64,000 nucleotides of DNA, from positions 434,001 through 498,000 of the forward strand of contig JADKDK010000002.1 in NCBI GenBank assembly GCA_016718385.1. The letters run 5' to 3'. Under the pieces are notes generated by a model. It did no database searches. It was not told the DNA's origin and saw nothing but the letters and a program-made list of their open reading frames with translations. Positions 47,147 through 56,577 of this stretch are shown one piece after another; position 1 is the first letter of the stretch, and each line of letters opens with the position of its first letter. Position numbers and translations under genes: made by a program. Source of the DNA: Gammaproteobacteria bacterium (GTDB lineage: Bacteria > Pseudomonadota > Gammaproteobacteria > Pseudomonadales > UBA5518).

Positions 47147-48220
47147 TCAATCGGTGAGACAGGCCGGATCGAAGGCGTAGCCGCCGTGGAGCCAGTCGCG
47201 GATTTCCTCCGCCAGCGGCGAGTGAAATTCGGCATAGCGCGCGCGCATCTGCGCGAGACGCGCCCCGGACAGGGCACTCAGCCCCTCGCGCTGCAGCGCA
47301 TCGAGATCCGCGGCGAGTTGCGCGGCCAGCGCCTCCTCGCACTGCGCCCGCAGGCAATACGCGAAAGCGGCATCTGCATCGTAGGCGGGCCCCTGCTGGT
47401 AGAGCAGTGCCAGCGACTGCAAGGCGATCCGCGACAGCCAGCACTGGTTCATCGGGTTCACGAAATGCGCCTGCGTGAGCTCGGCGAGCTCGCTCCCGCG
47501 GCCGCGGAAAGCGTCGATGCGCAGGAAGTTCGATCCCCTGGCGCCGTCGTTGACGGGGTAGTTGTCCCACAGCACGGGCTTGCGCGCGAAACGCGCCGCA
47601 ATCTCGCCGAGCCCCGCCGCATCGTGGGATTCGGCGCAAACCCTGTCGCCGGTCCAGAATATACCCGTCTCGCGAGGCAGCCCGGCGCCGAGCTCTTCCC
47701 AGTAATCGGCGGGCATCGCACCGAACACGCGCTCCAGCACCGGGTCGGTCGAGTAATAGCTGGGACAGACGAGCGCATGCCCGGCCTCGCTGACGGACAT
47801 CACCTCGGCGAAGATATCCAGTTGCGCGGCGGCCAGCGCATGGACGTTGCGCGGCATGTCATCGAAGAGGACGCACTGCATGCGTGCGCCGAAGCTCTCC
47901 AGGTAACGCACCTTGTCGCGCAGGCGCCGCAGGTTCAGGGGCGACGGATCCTCGACCAGCCCGAGCGGACTGAGCCCGAACCCCCAGTCGAGCCCGGCTT
48001 CGGCGCAACACTCGGCGATCGCGCGCATGCCTCGCTCTCCCGCCGTGTCCCAGCGCTCCGACCAGCGGCGTCGCAGTACGGCATCGCCCTTGGGCGCATA
48101 AAGGTAGTAGCGGTAGCCGGTGCCCGCGATGAAGCGCAGGCAGGCGATGCGGTCCTCGTCGCGCCATTGCCGGCCGTAGAAGCCTTCCACCAGCCCCAGC
48201 CCGAACGGCAACTGCCTCAC
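47147..48220 (-). CDS. GH84 family beta-N-acetylglucosaminidase-like protein
   Basis: 357 residues covering the GH84 (O-GlcNAcase/hyaluronoglucosaminidase-like) catalytic domain: GLVEGFYGRQW at the start, YRYYLYAPKGD near 37, the catalytic Asp pair Asp120-Asp121 in VLFDDMPRN, and VLWDNYPVND near 218. No signal peptide is visible, so it appears cytoplasmic, as in O-GlcNAcase-like enzymes. Start GTG at 48220 overlaps the tatD stop as GTGA, indicating coupling. The substrate is not known; bacterial GH84 enzymes act on N-acetylglucosaminides. Confidence 0.85.
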   Translation of the reverse strand: MRQLPFGLGLVEGFYGRQWRDEDRIACLRFIAGTGYRYYLYAPKGDAVLRRRWSERWDTAGERGMRAIAECCAEAGLDWGFGLSPLGLVEDPSPLNLRRLRDKVRYLESFGARMQCVLFDDMPRNVHALAAAQLDIFAEVMSVSEAGHALVCPSYYSTDPVLERVFGAMPADYWEELGAGLPRETGIFWTGDRVCAESHDAAGLGEIAARFARKPVLWDNYPVNDGARGSNFLRIDAFRGRGSELAELTQAHFVNPMNQCWLSRIALQSLALLYQQGPAYDADAAFAYCLRAQCEEALAAQLAADLDALQREGLSALSGARLAQMRARYAEFHSPLAEEIRDWLHGGYAFDPACLTD

Positions 48221-48999
48221 GCCGCGACCGCGCGCGGGAACAACCGGTAGAAGTTGGCCGTAGTCGCCGTGGCAACTTCCTCGAGCGGAATTTGCTTGAT
48301 CGCCGCCACCGCTTCGGCGACGTGCAGCACGTGGCGCGGCTCGTTGGTGCGTCCGCGATGCGGCACCGGCGCGAGGTAGGGCGAGTCGGTTTCCACCAGC
48401 ATGCGATCGAGCGGTACGGCGCGAACGACCTCGCGCAACGCCGCGGCGCTGCGGAAGGTGATGATCCCGGAGAACGAGATCATGAAGTTCATCTCCATCG
48501 CCGCGCGGGCCATCTCCAGGCTTTCCGTGAAGCAATGCATCACACCGGCGTGTATCGGATCGGCATGTGCGGCGAGCAGGCGCAGCGTGTCCTCCCGCGC
48601 ATCGCGCGTATGCACGATGACCGGGAGCCCCGCCCGCGACGCCGCCTGCAGATGCGTGACGAAGCTCTGCTGCTGGCGATCGGCGTGCTCCGCGCCATGG
48701 TAGTAATCGAGCCCGGTTTCACCGATTGCGACCACCTTGGGCTGCGCGGCTAACGCCAGCAGCTCGGCGACGCTGACCGGCTCCCCGGCGCAGGAGGAGG
48801 GATGAATGCCGACCGATGCAAAGACCTGCTCGTGTGCCTGCGCGTGGGCGAGCACGCGCGACTGGTTCTCGCGGTCGACCGCCACCGTGAGCATGCGCCC
48901 TACCCCGGCGGCCGCGGCAGTTTGCAGGATGGCGTGGATGTCCATGCCCACGTCGGGCGACGTGAGGTAGTCCAGATGACAATGGCTGTCTATGAGCAT
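48217..48999 (-). CDS. tatD: TatD family metal-dependent hydrolase
   Basis: 260-residue TIM-barrel DNase/hydrolase. Metal ligands are visible in MLIDSHCHLDYL, IGETGLDYYHG, IVHTRDAREDTL, GVMHCFTES and LVETDSPYLAP. The ATG at 48999 begins the canonical N-terminus. It closes the fab-to-tatD block. Confidence 0.96.
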   Translation of the reverse strand: MLIDSHCHLDYLTSPDVGMDIHAILQTAAAAGVGRMLTVAVDRENQSRVLAHAQAHEQVFASVGIHPSSCAGEPVSVAELLALAAQPKVVAIGETGLDYYHGAEHADRQQQSFVTHLQAASRAGLPVIVHTRDAREDTLRLLAAHADPIHAGVMHCFTESLEMARAAMEMNFMISFSGIITFRSAAALREVVRAVPLDRMLVETDSPYLAPVPHRGRTNEPRHVLHVAEAVAAIKQIPLEEVATATTANFYRLFPRAVAA

Positions 49000-49024
49000 G
49001 CGCCGACGGCCCGCAGGCCGCTTC

Positions 49025-49375
49025 TCACATCGTGTGCGTGGGACGTTCGGATTCCAGGGCGCCCGCGAGGTAGGTCTCGATCTTGCGGCTTGCCGTGTCG
49101 TCCTGGCCGTTGAACTGCACGCCAATGCCCGAGGCGCGGTTGCCCTGGGCGCGCTTGGGCGTGACCCACACGACCTTGCCGGCCACCGGAATCTTCTCCT
49201 GCTCGTCCATCAGGTTCAGCAACATGAACACTTCGTCGCCGATGCGGTACGGCTTGTTGGTCGGAATGAACAGGCCACCGTTCTGCAGGAAGGGCATGTA
49301 CGCCGCATACAGCACCGCCTTGTCCTTGATGGTCAGGGACAGGATGCCGTTGCGGGTTCCTTGCGGCGCGGTCAT
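49025..49375 (-). CDS. pilZ: type 4 fimbrial biogenesis protein PilZ
   Basis: 116-residue single PilZ domain (ILSLTIKDKAVLYAAYMPFL ... GGLFIPTNKPYRIGDEVFML ... GKVVWVTPKRAQGNRASGIG). It lacks an RxxxR c-di-GMP motif before the barrel, as expected for true PilZ, which binds PilB/FimX rather than c-di-GMP. Position between holB and tatD is that of Pseudomonas pilZ. Confidence 0.93.
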   Translation of the reverse strand: MTAPQGTRNGILSLTIKDKAVLYAAYMPFLQNGGLFIPTNKPYRIGDEVFMLLNLMDEQEKIPVAGKVVWVTPKRAQGNRASGIGVQFNGQDDTASRKIETYLAGALESERPTHTM

Positions 49376-49441
49376 GGGCTGGGGGAATCACTCCGGTGGT
49401 ACTAGCAGAAGAGTAGCGACTCAACCCGGATTTTGCCAGCC

Positions 49442-50434
49442 TCAACAGCCTCGCTGCCAATCGATGAGCAAGGCCTCGAGCAGCAGCTGGCGGTTCGGAT
49501 TGGCCGTCGACGCCGCATCGCGACGCGCCGCGAGGGTGCGCTGCAGCATCCGCGCGGCGTGCACGGCGCCGACACGGGGCATCAGCTCGTCGATGGCCGC
49601 GGCAGCCCGCCGGATGCGAGCCCCCGCGGCTGAGCCGTGCGCCAAGGCGCGGCTCAGGTCGGCCAGGAACAGGAACACCCAGCCGAGCAGCTCGCGCAGT
49701 TCCAGGTCGGCGCATCCGCTCACCAGCTCGGGGATCCAGGCTCCGGGTGATGCCGCGCGGCGCATCATGTCGGCCGCACGGTCGAAGCCCCCGATGGCGT
49801 CCGCGTCGCGAATGCGCAGCGCCCCCAGCGGACAACCCGCTGCGATGCCGAGCAGGTCCGCGGCATCGGCGCCGCCACCGGCCGACTGCAACCACTGCAG
49901 CGCCTGCTCGGGCGCCGGCGGCATGAGCCTGAGCTGCTGGCAGCGCGAGCGGATCGTGGGCAGCAGGCGCGCCGGGGCATCGCTCAGCAGCAGCATGTGC
50001 GTGCGCGGCGCCGGCTCCTCCAGGCTCTTCAGCAGGCAGTTGGCGGTGTGCGTGTTCATGGCATCCGCCGGATCGATCAGGATCGCCTTGGCGTGGGCCA
50101 CGCTCGGCGTGCGCATCACGAAATCGGAGAGCTCGCCCCGGATCTGTTCGATGCGGATCTGCTTGCCCGGCTCCTCGGGCGCGATCCGCAGCAGATCCGG
50201 GTGCGAGCCAGCCGTGACCAGCTGGCAGTCGCGACACACTCCGCAAGCCTGCCCGCGGTCCGGGTTGCGGCACAGGATCGAGCGCGCCAGCAGCTCTCCC
50301 AGCAGGCGCTTGCCGATTCCCGCCGGCCCGCTGAGCAGCACGGCGTGATGCAGGCGTTGATCGACGATGCGCGCGCGCAGTCGCTCCCAATCGTTGCACT
50401 GCCACGGCAGTGGGGCATGCACGGGAGCGGTCAC
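49442..50434 (-). CDS. holB: DNA polymerase III subunit delta'
   Basis: Clamp-loader subunit. 330 residues with a P-loop-like VLLSGPAGIGKRLL near 33, zinc-module cysteines in ACGVCRDC near 65, the LLKSLEEPAPRTHMLLLSDAPARLLPTIRSRCQ segment and SRC arginine finger. Overlaps tmk by 4 bases. Confidence 0.95.
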   Translation of the reverse strand: MTAPVHAPLPWQCNDWERLRARIVDQRLHHAVLLSGPAGIGKRLLGELLARSILCRNPDRGQACGVCRDCQLVTAGSHPDLLRIAPEEPGKQIRIEQIRGELSDFVMRTPSVAHAKAILIDPADAMNTHTANCLLKSLEEPAPRTHMLLLSDAPARLLPTIRSRCQQLRLMPPAPEQALQWLQSAGGGADAADLLGIAAGCPLGALRIRDADAIGGFDRAADMMRRAASPGAWIPELVSGCADLELRELLGWVFLFLADLSRALAHGSAAGARIRRAAAAIDELMPRVGAVHAARMLQRTLAARRDAASTANPNRQLLLEALLIDWQRGC

Positions 50435-51069
50435 GGCGTCGTGCCTTGCGCGAGAAAGCCCTCGACGGCCTGCGCGACGGCGGCCTGGACCGCCGGCAGC
50501 TCTTGGGCGGCGTCGATCACCCGGAACCGCGCAGGCTCCGCCGCGGCCAGCTGCAGGTAGGCGGCGCGCACGCGCTCGAAGAATTCCCGCCCTTCCATCT
50601 CGAAGCGGTCCGGCGCACCGCGACCGGCAAGGCGCTGCATGCCGCTGTCCACCGGCACGTCCAGCAACAACGTGAGGTCCGGCGCGAAATCACCCAGCAA
50701 CAGCCGGCGCAGGGCCTGGATCCGCTCCACTCCCATGCGCCGCCCCGCCCCCTGGTAGGCGATGGTCGCATCCGTGAAGCGATCGCTGATCACCCAGTCG
50801 CCGCGCGCCAGCGCCGGCTTGATCACGCGCTCCACATGCTGCATCCGGGCGGCGAACACCAGCAGCAACTCGGTGTCCTCGCACACCCCTTCGTCGCGCG
50901 GCGCCAGCAACAGCTGGCGGATTTCTTCTGCGAGCGGCGTGCCGCCGGGCTCGCGCGTCACGACCACGCGCAACCCTGCCGCGTGCAGACGCGCACGAAC
51001 CCCCTCGATGTTGGTGCTCTTGCCCGCGCCTTCACCGCCTTCGACGCTGATGAACCGGCCTCTAGCCAT
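50431..51069 (-). CDS. tmk: thymidylate kinase
   Basis: dTMP to dTDP. 212 residues with P-loop FISVEGGEGAGKST at 6-19, DR motif in VISDRFTDATIAYQGAGRRM near 95, and TREPGGTPLAEEIR. Overlaps holB; 37 bases after mltG. Confidence 0.97.
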   Translation of the reverse strand: MARGRFISVEGGEGAGKSTNIEGVRARLHAAGLRVVVTREPGGTPLAEEIRQLLLAPRDEGVCEDTELLLVFAARMQHVERVIKPALARGDWVISDRFTDATIAYQGAGRRMGVERIQALRRLLLGDFAPDLTLLLDVPVDSGMQRLAGRGAPDRFEMEGREFFERVRAAYLQLAAAEPARFRVIDAAQELPAVQAAVAQAVEGFLAQGTTP

Positions 51070-51106
51070 GTCGCGGATCTGCCTCCATTACGTCGCGCCG
51101 CTGTTC

Positions 51107-52168
51107 TCAGCCCTGCGGTCGCGAGCGGTATGTCGTGCCACGGCGCTGCAACTGGTACTTGCGCACGGCCCGGTTGTGTTCCTCCAGGCTTGCCGAGAAT
51201 TCGTGCGAGCCGTCGCCGCGCGCGACGAAATACAGCGCCGACCCGGGCGCGGGATGCAGTGCCGCGTGGATGGCCGCGCGTCCCGGCAGCGCGATCGGCG
51301 ACGGCGGCAAGCCGGCATTGAGGTAGGTGTTGTACGGGCCCGGCGCGCGCAGGTGCTCGCGCGTCAGGTTGCCGTCGAAACTCTCGCCAAGGCCGTAGAT
51401 CACGGCCGGATCCGTCTGCAGCAGCATGCCTTTCTCCAGACGGCGAACGAACACCCCCGCTATCTCCTGCCGCTCCTCGGCCACACCGGTTTCCTTCTCT
51501 ACCAGCGAGGCCATGATCAATGCCTCGTAGGGAGTCCGGTACGGCAGGCCCGCGTCGCGACCAGCCCATTCCTCGGTAAGCACCTCGTGCAGCGCCCGGT
51601 GCGAGGCGAGCAGGATATCCGCATCGCTCATGCCGCGGCTGTACTGGTAGGTATCGGGAAAGAACGCGCCCTCCGCGCTAGCCCAGCCGGTATCGACACC
51701 GAGCTTGCCGAACAGGGAGTCGGCCGTCGCGCCGCGCAGCGCGGACTCGAGCTTCGGCTGCTCCTGCAGACGGGCGAGCACCTGCGCCACGGTCATGCCC
51801 TCGACCAGCGTGACGGCGTAGACGACCACGCGCCCCGCCACCAGCATCTCCAGCAGCAGGCGCGGCGTGATCCCGGGCTCCAGGCGGTACTCCCCGGCGC
51901 GGACCTTGTCGGCGACACCGTCGATGCGCGCCTGTGCCCGCAGCCAGCGCGGGTGATCCAGCAGACCGCTTTCGTGCAGATCGTCGAGGAAATGCGTCAG
52001 GTTGCCGCCCTGAGGGAGTTCCACCACCACGGGCGCGTCCAGCGCGAGCGGTTGGTCCAGCCAGCGAATGAACGTGTTCCAAGCCAGCAGGACGATCAGC
52101 AGCCAACCTGCGAGGCCCAGTTCGACAACGCGCAGCACGCGCTCAGGACGCAAGAAACTGCGCCACAT
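51107..52168 (-). CDS. mltG: endolytic murein transglycosylase MltG
   Basis: Inner-membrane lytic transglycosylase that cuts nascent glycan strands. 353 residues: one N-terminal transmembrane helix (LRVVELGLAGWLLIVLLAW), a LysM-like region, and the YceG catalytic domain with the glutamate in ASLVEKETG, plus PSPIALPGRAAIHAALHPA. Overlaps pabC by 26 bases. Confidence 0.96.
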   Translation of the reverse strand: MWRSFLRPERVLRVVELGLAGWLLIVLLAWNTFIRWLDQPLALDAPVVVELPQGGNLTHFLDDLHESGLLDHPRWLRAQARIDGVADKVRAGEYRLEPGITPRLLLEMLVAGRVVVYAVTLVEGMTVAQVLARLQEQPKLESALRGATADSLFGKLGVDTGWASAEGAFFPDTYQYSRGMSDADILLASHRALHEVLTEEWAGRDAGLPYRTPYEALIMASLVEKETGVAEERQEIAGVFVRRLEKGMLLQTDPAVIYGLGESFDGNLTREHLRAPGPYNTYLNAGLPPSPIALPGRAAIHAALHPAPGSALYFVARGDGSHEFSASLEEHNRAVRKYQLQRRGTTYRSRPQG

Positions 52169-52988
52169 GCGCCTGCACCCTGCGCGTCACCGGCCCCAGC
52201 GGCCAGCGCTTGGTCCCGAGCTGGCGCACCGGCCAGACACCGATTACCGCGTTGCACAGAAACACTTCCTGCGCCGCACCCAGCAGTGCGCGCTCGCAAT
52301 GGACCTGCTCGGTATTCAGCGCGAGTTCGGGCGCCACGACGTCCAGGATGAAACCCCGCATCACCCCGGCAACACCGCAGTGATCGATCACCGGCGTCAG
52401 CAGCCGCCCGCCGCTGACCAGGAACAGGTTGGTGGAGACGCCCTCGACGATGCGCCCCTTCTGGTCGCACATCAGTCCCTCGGCGATCTGCGCATCGTCC
52501 CACTCCAGGCGGGCGAGCACCTGCTCCAGGCGATTCAGATGCTTCATGCCGGCCAGCGCCGGGTTGCTCCCGAGCCGCGTGTCGCAATGACGGATGCTGA
52601 CGCCCTCCGACCACCACTGCGCGGGATGCTGGGCCAACGGGCGCTGCATCAGGATGCGACGTGCCTCGTTGCCGGCATCGACGCGATAGCCTCGCCCGCC
52701 GTCGCCGCGCGTCACGATCAGCTTGAGGATCCCCTCATCGGTGCCGGAAGAGGACAGGAAACGGGATATCTCCGCGCGCAATTCGTCGATTTCCAGCGCG
52801 ATGCGCAAGCGCAGCGCTCCGTGCTGCAGCCGCTGCAGGTGTCGCTCCAGCAGCGGCACGCGCGCGCCGTGCAGGCGCATCGTCTCGAACAGGCCGTCGC
52901 CAAAGGCCAGACCGCGATCCTCGGCCGGGACCAGGTTCGTTTCCGTTGCGTTGACCCAGACCCGCGGCAGCGGCACGAGCTGATTCAT
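52143..52988 (-). CDS. pabC: aminodeoxychorismate lyase
   Basis: PLP fold-IV enzyme forming 4-aminobenzoate for folate. 281 residues with AFGDGLFETMRLHG near 29, PLP lysine in GMKHLNRLEQVLAR near 146 and AEGLMCDQKGRIVEGVSTNLF. Between fabF and mltG as in related genomes. Confidence 0.94.
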   Translation of the reverse strand: MNQLVPLPRVWVNATETNLVPAEDRGLAFGDGLFETMRLHGARVPLLERHLQRLQHGALRLRIALEIDELRAEISRFLSSSGTDEGILKLIVTRGDGGRGYRVDAGNEARRILMQRPLAQHPAQWWSEGVSIRHCDTRLGSNPALAGMKHLNRLEQVLARLEWDDAQIAEGLMCDQKGRIVEGVSTNLFLVSGGRLLTPVIDHCGVAGVMRGFILDVVAPELALNTEQVHCERALLGAAQEVFLCNAVIGVWPVRQLGTKRWPLGPVTRRVQAHVAQFLAS

Positions 52989-52998
52989 GGTGCAGCGA

Positions 52999-54234
52999 TC
53001 ATATCCTGCGGAAGACCAGGGACCCGTTGGTCCCGCCGAAACCGAAGGAGTTCGACAGCGCGATGTCGATTTTTCGCTGCTGCGCGACGTGCGGCACGTA
53101 GTTGAGCGTGCAGCCCTCGTCGGGATTGTCGAGGTTGATCGTCGGCGGCGCCACCCCGTCGCGGATCGCCAGGATGCTGAACACCGCCTCCACCGCGCCA
53201 GCGGCGCCGAGCAGGTGACCGATCATGGACTTGGTCGAACTCATCGCGACGCGGCCCGCCGCGTCACCCAGCACCCGCTGCACCGCACGGCTCTCGGCGA
53301 GATCGCCCGCGGGCGTCGAGGTGCCGTGGGCATTGATGTAATCGATTTCCTGCGGCGTCACCCCGGCATCGCGGATGGCGTTGTGCATGGCCGCCGCAGC
53401 GCCGCGCCCGTCTTCCGGAGGCAAGGTCATGTGGTAGGCGTCGCCGCTCATGCCGAAGCCGATGAGCTCGGCGTAGATGCGCGCACCGCGACGGCGGGCG
53501 AACTCGAGCTCCTCCAGCACCAGCACGCCGGCGCCGTCGCTCAGCACGAAACCGTCGCGATCACGATCCCACGGCCGGCTCGCCGCTTCGGGCGCATCGT
53601 TGCGAGTCGACAGGGCGCGCGAGGCGGAGAAACCACCGAGTCCCACCGGCGTGGTGGCCATCTCGGAGCCGCCGACGATCATCGCGTCGACCTCGCCCCA
53701 CGCGATCAGCCGCGCCCCCAGCCCGATGTTGTGGGTGCCGGTGGTGCAGGCCGTGGTGATCGCGAGATTCGGCCCCGAGAACCCGTAGCGGATCGACAGG
53801 TAGCCGGCGATCATGTTGGTGATCGATCCCGGGACGAAGAATGGCGAGACGCGCCGCGGACCCGAATCGAGCACGATCTGGTGGCTCTTCTCGATCGAGG
53901 CGATGCCGCCGATGCCCGATCCGATGGCGGCCCCGACGCGGGGTGCGAAGGATTCCTCGACCACGAGACCGGCATCCTCCATGGCCTGCACGGCGGCGCC
54001 GAGTCCATAAAGGATGAAATCGTCGAACTTGCGGACTTCCTTCGGCGGCAGGAACGCATTTGCGTCGAAGTCCCGGATCGAGCCGCCAAAGCGCGTGCCG
54101 TAGGCGGACACGTCGAATTGCTCGATCGGCCGGATCCCGCTGCGCCCGTTGACGATACCGTCCCAGGTTGCGGATACCGTGTTGCCGAGCGGGGTAACGA
54201 CCCCCATGCCAGTAACGACCACCCGTCGTTTCAT
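52999..54234 (-). CDS. fabF: beta-ketoacyl-ACP synthase II
   Basis: Elongation condensing enzyme of fatty-acid synthesis. 411 residues with Cys163 in TTACTTGTHN, His in INAHGTSTPAGD, Lys-Ser in SSTKSMIGHLLGAAG and His in that segment; the FGFGGTNGSLVF end is typical. Confidence 0.98.
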   Translation of the reverse strand: MKRRVVVTGMGVVTPLGNTVSATWDGIVNGRSGIRPIEQFDVSAYGTRFGGSIRDFDANAFLPPKEVRKFDDFILYGLGAAVQAMEDAGLVVEESFAPRVGAAIGSGIGGIASIEKSHQIVLDSGPRRVSPFFVPGSITNMIAGYLSIRYGFSGPNLAITTACTTGTHNIGLGARLIAWGEVDAMIVGGSEMATTPVGLGGFSASRALSTRNDAPEAASRPWDRDRDGFVLSDGAGVLVLEELEFARRRGARIYAELIGFGMSGDAYHMTLPPEDGRGAAAAMHNAIRDAGVTPQEIDYINAHGTSTPAGDLAESRAVQRVLGDAAGRVAMSSTKSMIGHLLGAAGAVEAVFSILAIRDGVAPPTINLDNPDEGCTLNYVPHVAQQRKIDIALSNSFGFGGTNGSLVFRRI

Positions 54235-54441
54235 CGCCGAGGACTCCGTCTGCGAGATGCCTTGTAGGATCGGGACGCCCGCGACGAAACCCAGTCCGCG
54301 CCGCGGCGTCCAAAGTCTATCACGACCCGTCTACGGCAGGCCTGCGCGGCTACCGCTCGCCGATGGGTCAGCTTGCCTGGCAAGCACTGTGGGAGGACGC
54401 GGGCCGCAACGCAGCCATCGCGACCTCCCGGCGGGACCGAA

Positions 54442-54675
54442 TCAGAGGTGTGATTCGACGTAATCGATGGCGTGCTGCACCGTGGTGATGTTCTCCGCAT
54501 CCTCGTCGGGAATTTCGGTTTCGAATTCCTCTTCGAGCGCCATCACCAGTTCGACGGTATCCAGAGAATCGGCGCCGAGATCTTCCACGAAGGAAGCAGA
54601 ATTCTGGATGTCCTCTTCCTTGACTCCGAGCTGCTCCGCGACGATTTTCTTGACGCGTTCTTCGATGCTGCTCAT
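54442..54675 (-). CDS. acpP: acyl carrier protein
   Basis: 77 residues, with the phosphopantetheine attachment site Ser37 in LGADSLDTVELVMALEEEF. The ATG at 54675 (MSSIEERVKKIV) follows CACAGGAGC; the 19-residue upstream extension is not needed. Separated from fabF by 207 bases in which I see no gene. Confidence 0.98.
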   Translation of the reverse strand: MSSIEERVKKIVAEQLGVKEEDIQNSASFVEDLGADSLDTVELVMALEEEFETEIPDEDAENITTVQHAIDYVESHL

Positions 54676-54754
54676 TTTGCTCTGTTGCTCCTGTGAGTGG
54701 TTGAGTGTGCCGCTGGCCACGGAAATCCCCATTCCCGCAATGGCTCGTTGACGC

Positions 54755-54780
54755 GGCGCGATTCTACCCCGAATCGCGCC
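54755..54780. promoter_or_regulatory. perfect inverted repeat in the fabG-acpP gap
   Basis: GGCGCGATTC and GAATCGCGCC, 10-bp arms around a 6-base spacer. On minus the right arm overlaps a TAGAAT -10-like hexamer with TTGCAT 19 bases upstream, so it could be an operator on an acpP promoter. No T tract, so not a standard terminator. Confidence 0.45.
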
Positions 54781-54813
54781 GTTACATGCAATATTGACAA
54801 AAAGGGAAATGTT

Positions 54814-55548
54814 TCAGCGCATGTACATGCCGCCATTCACGTGAATCGTCTCGCCGGTGATATAGGCCGCCGCATCCGAGGCCAGGAAGGCCACCACGGC
54901 GGCGATCTCGCCGGCCTCGCCCAAGCGGCCGGCCGGGATCTGCTCGAGCAGCTTCTGTCGCTGCGCCTCGGGCAGCTCGCGCGTCATGTCGGTGTCGATG
55001 AACCCGGGGGCGACGCAGTTCACGGTGATCGCGCGCGAACCGATCTCGCGCGCCAGTGCTCGCGCGAAGCCTTCCATCCCGGCCTTGCTGGCCGCGTAGT
55101 TCGCCTGCCCGGCGTTACCCATCGAACCGACCACCGAACTGATGTTCACGATGCGCCCCCAGCGCGCCTTGGTCATCCCGCGCAGCACCGCCTTGCTCAG
55201 GCGGAAGATCGAGTTGAGGTTGGTGTCGATGACCCGCGCCCATTCCTCGTCCTTCATCCGCAGCACGATGTTGTCCTGCGTGATGCCCGCGTTGTTGACC
55301 AGCACCAGCGGGGCGCCGAACTGCTCCGTCACGCGAGCGATGAGTTCATCGACCGCGGTCGGGGAGCCGACGTCGAGCGCCATGCCGGCGCCGGCGATGC
55401 CTTTGGCCGCAAAGCGTTCGGAGATCGCGGCAGCACCCGCTTCCGTGGTCGCCGTGCCCACCACGGTGGCGCCGGCTGCTCCCAACGCATCGGCGATCGC
55501 CGCCCCGATGCCGCGGCTCGCGCCGGTGACCAGACAGACTCGTTGCAT
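54814..55548 (-). CDS. fabG: 3-oxoacyl-ACP reductase
   Basis: NADPH reductase of fatty-acid synthesis. 244 residues: GASRGIGAAIA near 9, NNAGIT, catalytic Ser in NISSVVG, Tyr-x3-Lys in NYAASKAG, and GFIDTDMT. ATG at 55548 lies just after the fabD stop with GGGAG in the fabD end. Confidence 0.98.
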   Translation of the reverse strand: MQRVCLVTGASRGIGAAIADALGAAGATVVGTATTEAGAAAISERFAAKGIAGAGMALDVGSPTAVDELIARVTEQFGAPLVLVNNAGITQDNIVLRMKDEEWARVIDTNLNSIFRLSKAVLRGMTKARWGRIVNISSVVGSMGNAGQANYAASKAGMEGFARALAREIGSRAITVNCVAPGFIDTDMTRELPEAQRQKLLEQIPAGRLGEAGEIAAVVAFLASDAAAYITGETIHVNGGMYMR

Positions 55549-55549
55549 G

Positions 55550-56512
55550 TCATTCACTCCCGATATCAATTGGGGCGCCGGCCGCCGCCAGCGCCTTGTC
55601 GAGATCCTGCGACTCCTCGCTGTAGAAGCATTCCAGCGAGGCATCGATCCGCTTGCACAGGCCGCCGAGCACCTTGCCGGGCCCGACCTCAACGACATGC
55701 TGGACGCCGGCATCGACCATGAAGCGCACCGAAGCCACCCACTGCACGGGACTGGCGATCTGCTGCACCAGCAGGGCGCGAATCTTCCCGGCATCGCTCT
55801 CCGGGCGCGCGTGCACGTTGTGGATCACGGGCACCGCCGGACTGGCGAGGGATATCGTCGCGATGTCCTGCGCCAGGCGATCGCCGGCGGGTTTCATGAG
55901 GCTCGTATGGAAAGGCGCGCTCACCGGCAGCGGCATCGCGCGCTTTGCCCCCAGGCTCTTGCAGGCCGCGATCGCGCGTTCGACGGCGCCGGCGTGACCG
56001 GCTATCACGACCTGGCCCGGGGAATTGAAGTTCACCGCCGCGACGACTTCGGTCCCTGCCGCCTCGAGGCAGGCCTGCTCGATGAGCGCGTCATCGAGAC
56101 CCAGCACCGCCGCCATCGCGCCCTGCCCCACGGGAACGGCTTCCTGCATGTAGGCACCGCGGTTGCGCACCAGCCGTACCGCGTCGGCGAAGCCGAGTGC
56201 GCCGGCGCATACCAGCGCGCTGAACTCGCCCAGGCTGTGCCCGGCCATGTACGCGGGCATCGCGCCACCGCGGCCGCGCCACACGCGCCACAGCGCCACG
56301 CTGGCGCAAAGGATCAGCGGCTGGGTGCGCTCGGTGAGATTGAGGGCTTCCTGCGGTCCGGACTGCGCCAGGTTCCACAGGTCATAGCCGAGCACCTCGG
56401 AGGCCTCGGCAAAGGTTTCACGGACAAGCGGCTCCGCCTCGGCAATCGCCGACAGCATGCCGACGCGCTGGGACCCCTGCCCCGGAAAAACACAAGCGAA
56501 CAACCCCGCCAT
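55550..56512 (-). CDS. fabD: malonyl-CoA:ACP transacylase
   Basis: 320 residues with FPGQGSQRVGM near 9, nucleophile Ser93 in GHSLGEFSAL, and the partner His in VSAPFHTSLM. First gene of the fab operon here, directly after the rpmF terminator; plsX is not between them. Confidence 0.98.
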   Translation of the reverse strand: MAGLFACVFPGQGSQRVGMLSAIAEAEPLVRETFAEASEVLGYDLWNLAQSGPQEALNLTERTQPLILCASVALWRVWRGRGGAMPAYMAGHSLGEFSALVCAGALGFADAVRLVRNRGAYMQEAVPVGQGAMAAVLGLDDALIEQACLEAAGTEVVAAVNFNSPGQVVIAGHAGAVERAIAACKSLGAKRAMPLPVSAPFHTSLMKPAGDRLAQDIATISLASPAVPVIHNVHARPESDAGKIRALLVQQIASPVQWVASVRFMVDAGVQHVVEVGPGKVLGGLCKRIDASLECFYSEESQDLDKALAAAGAPIDIGSE

Positions 56513-56540
56513 CGCAGCCTCCGTTCATGCGCTTGCACAA

Positions 56541-56577
56541 AAGAAAACGGCGAGCGCCGTGACCGGTCGCTCGCCGT
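56541..56577 (-). terminator. rho-independent terminator between rpmF and fabD
   Basis: Perfect 10-bp stem ACGGCGAGCG / CGCTCGCCGT around an 11-base loop, followed on minus by TTTCTTTTG. Confidence 0.85.
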
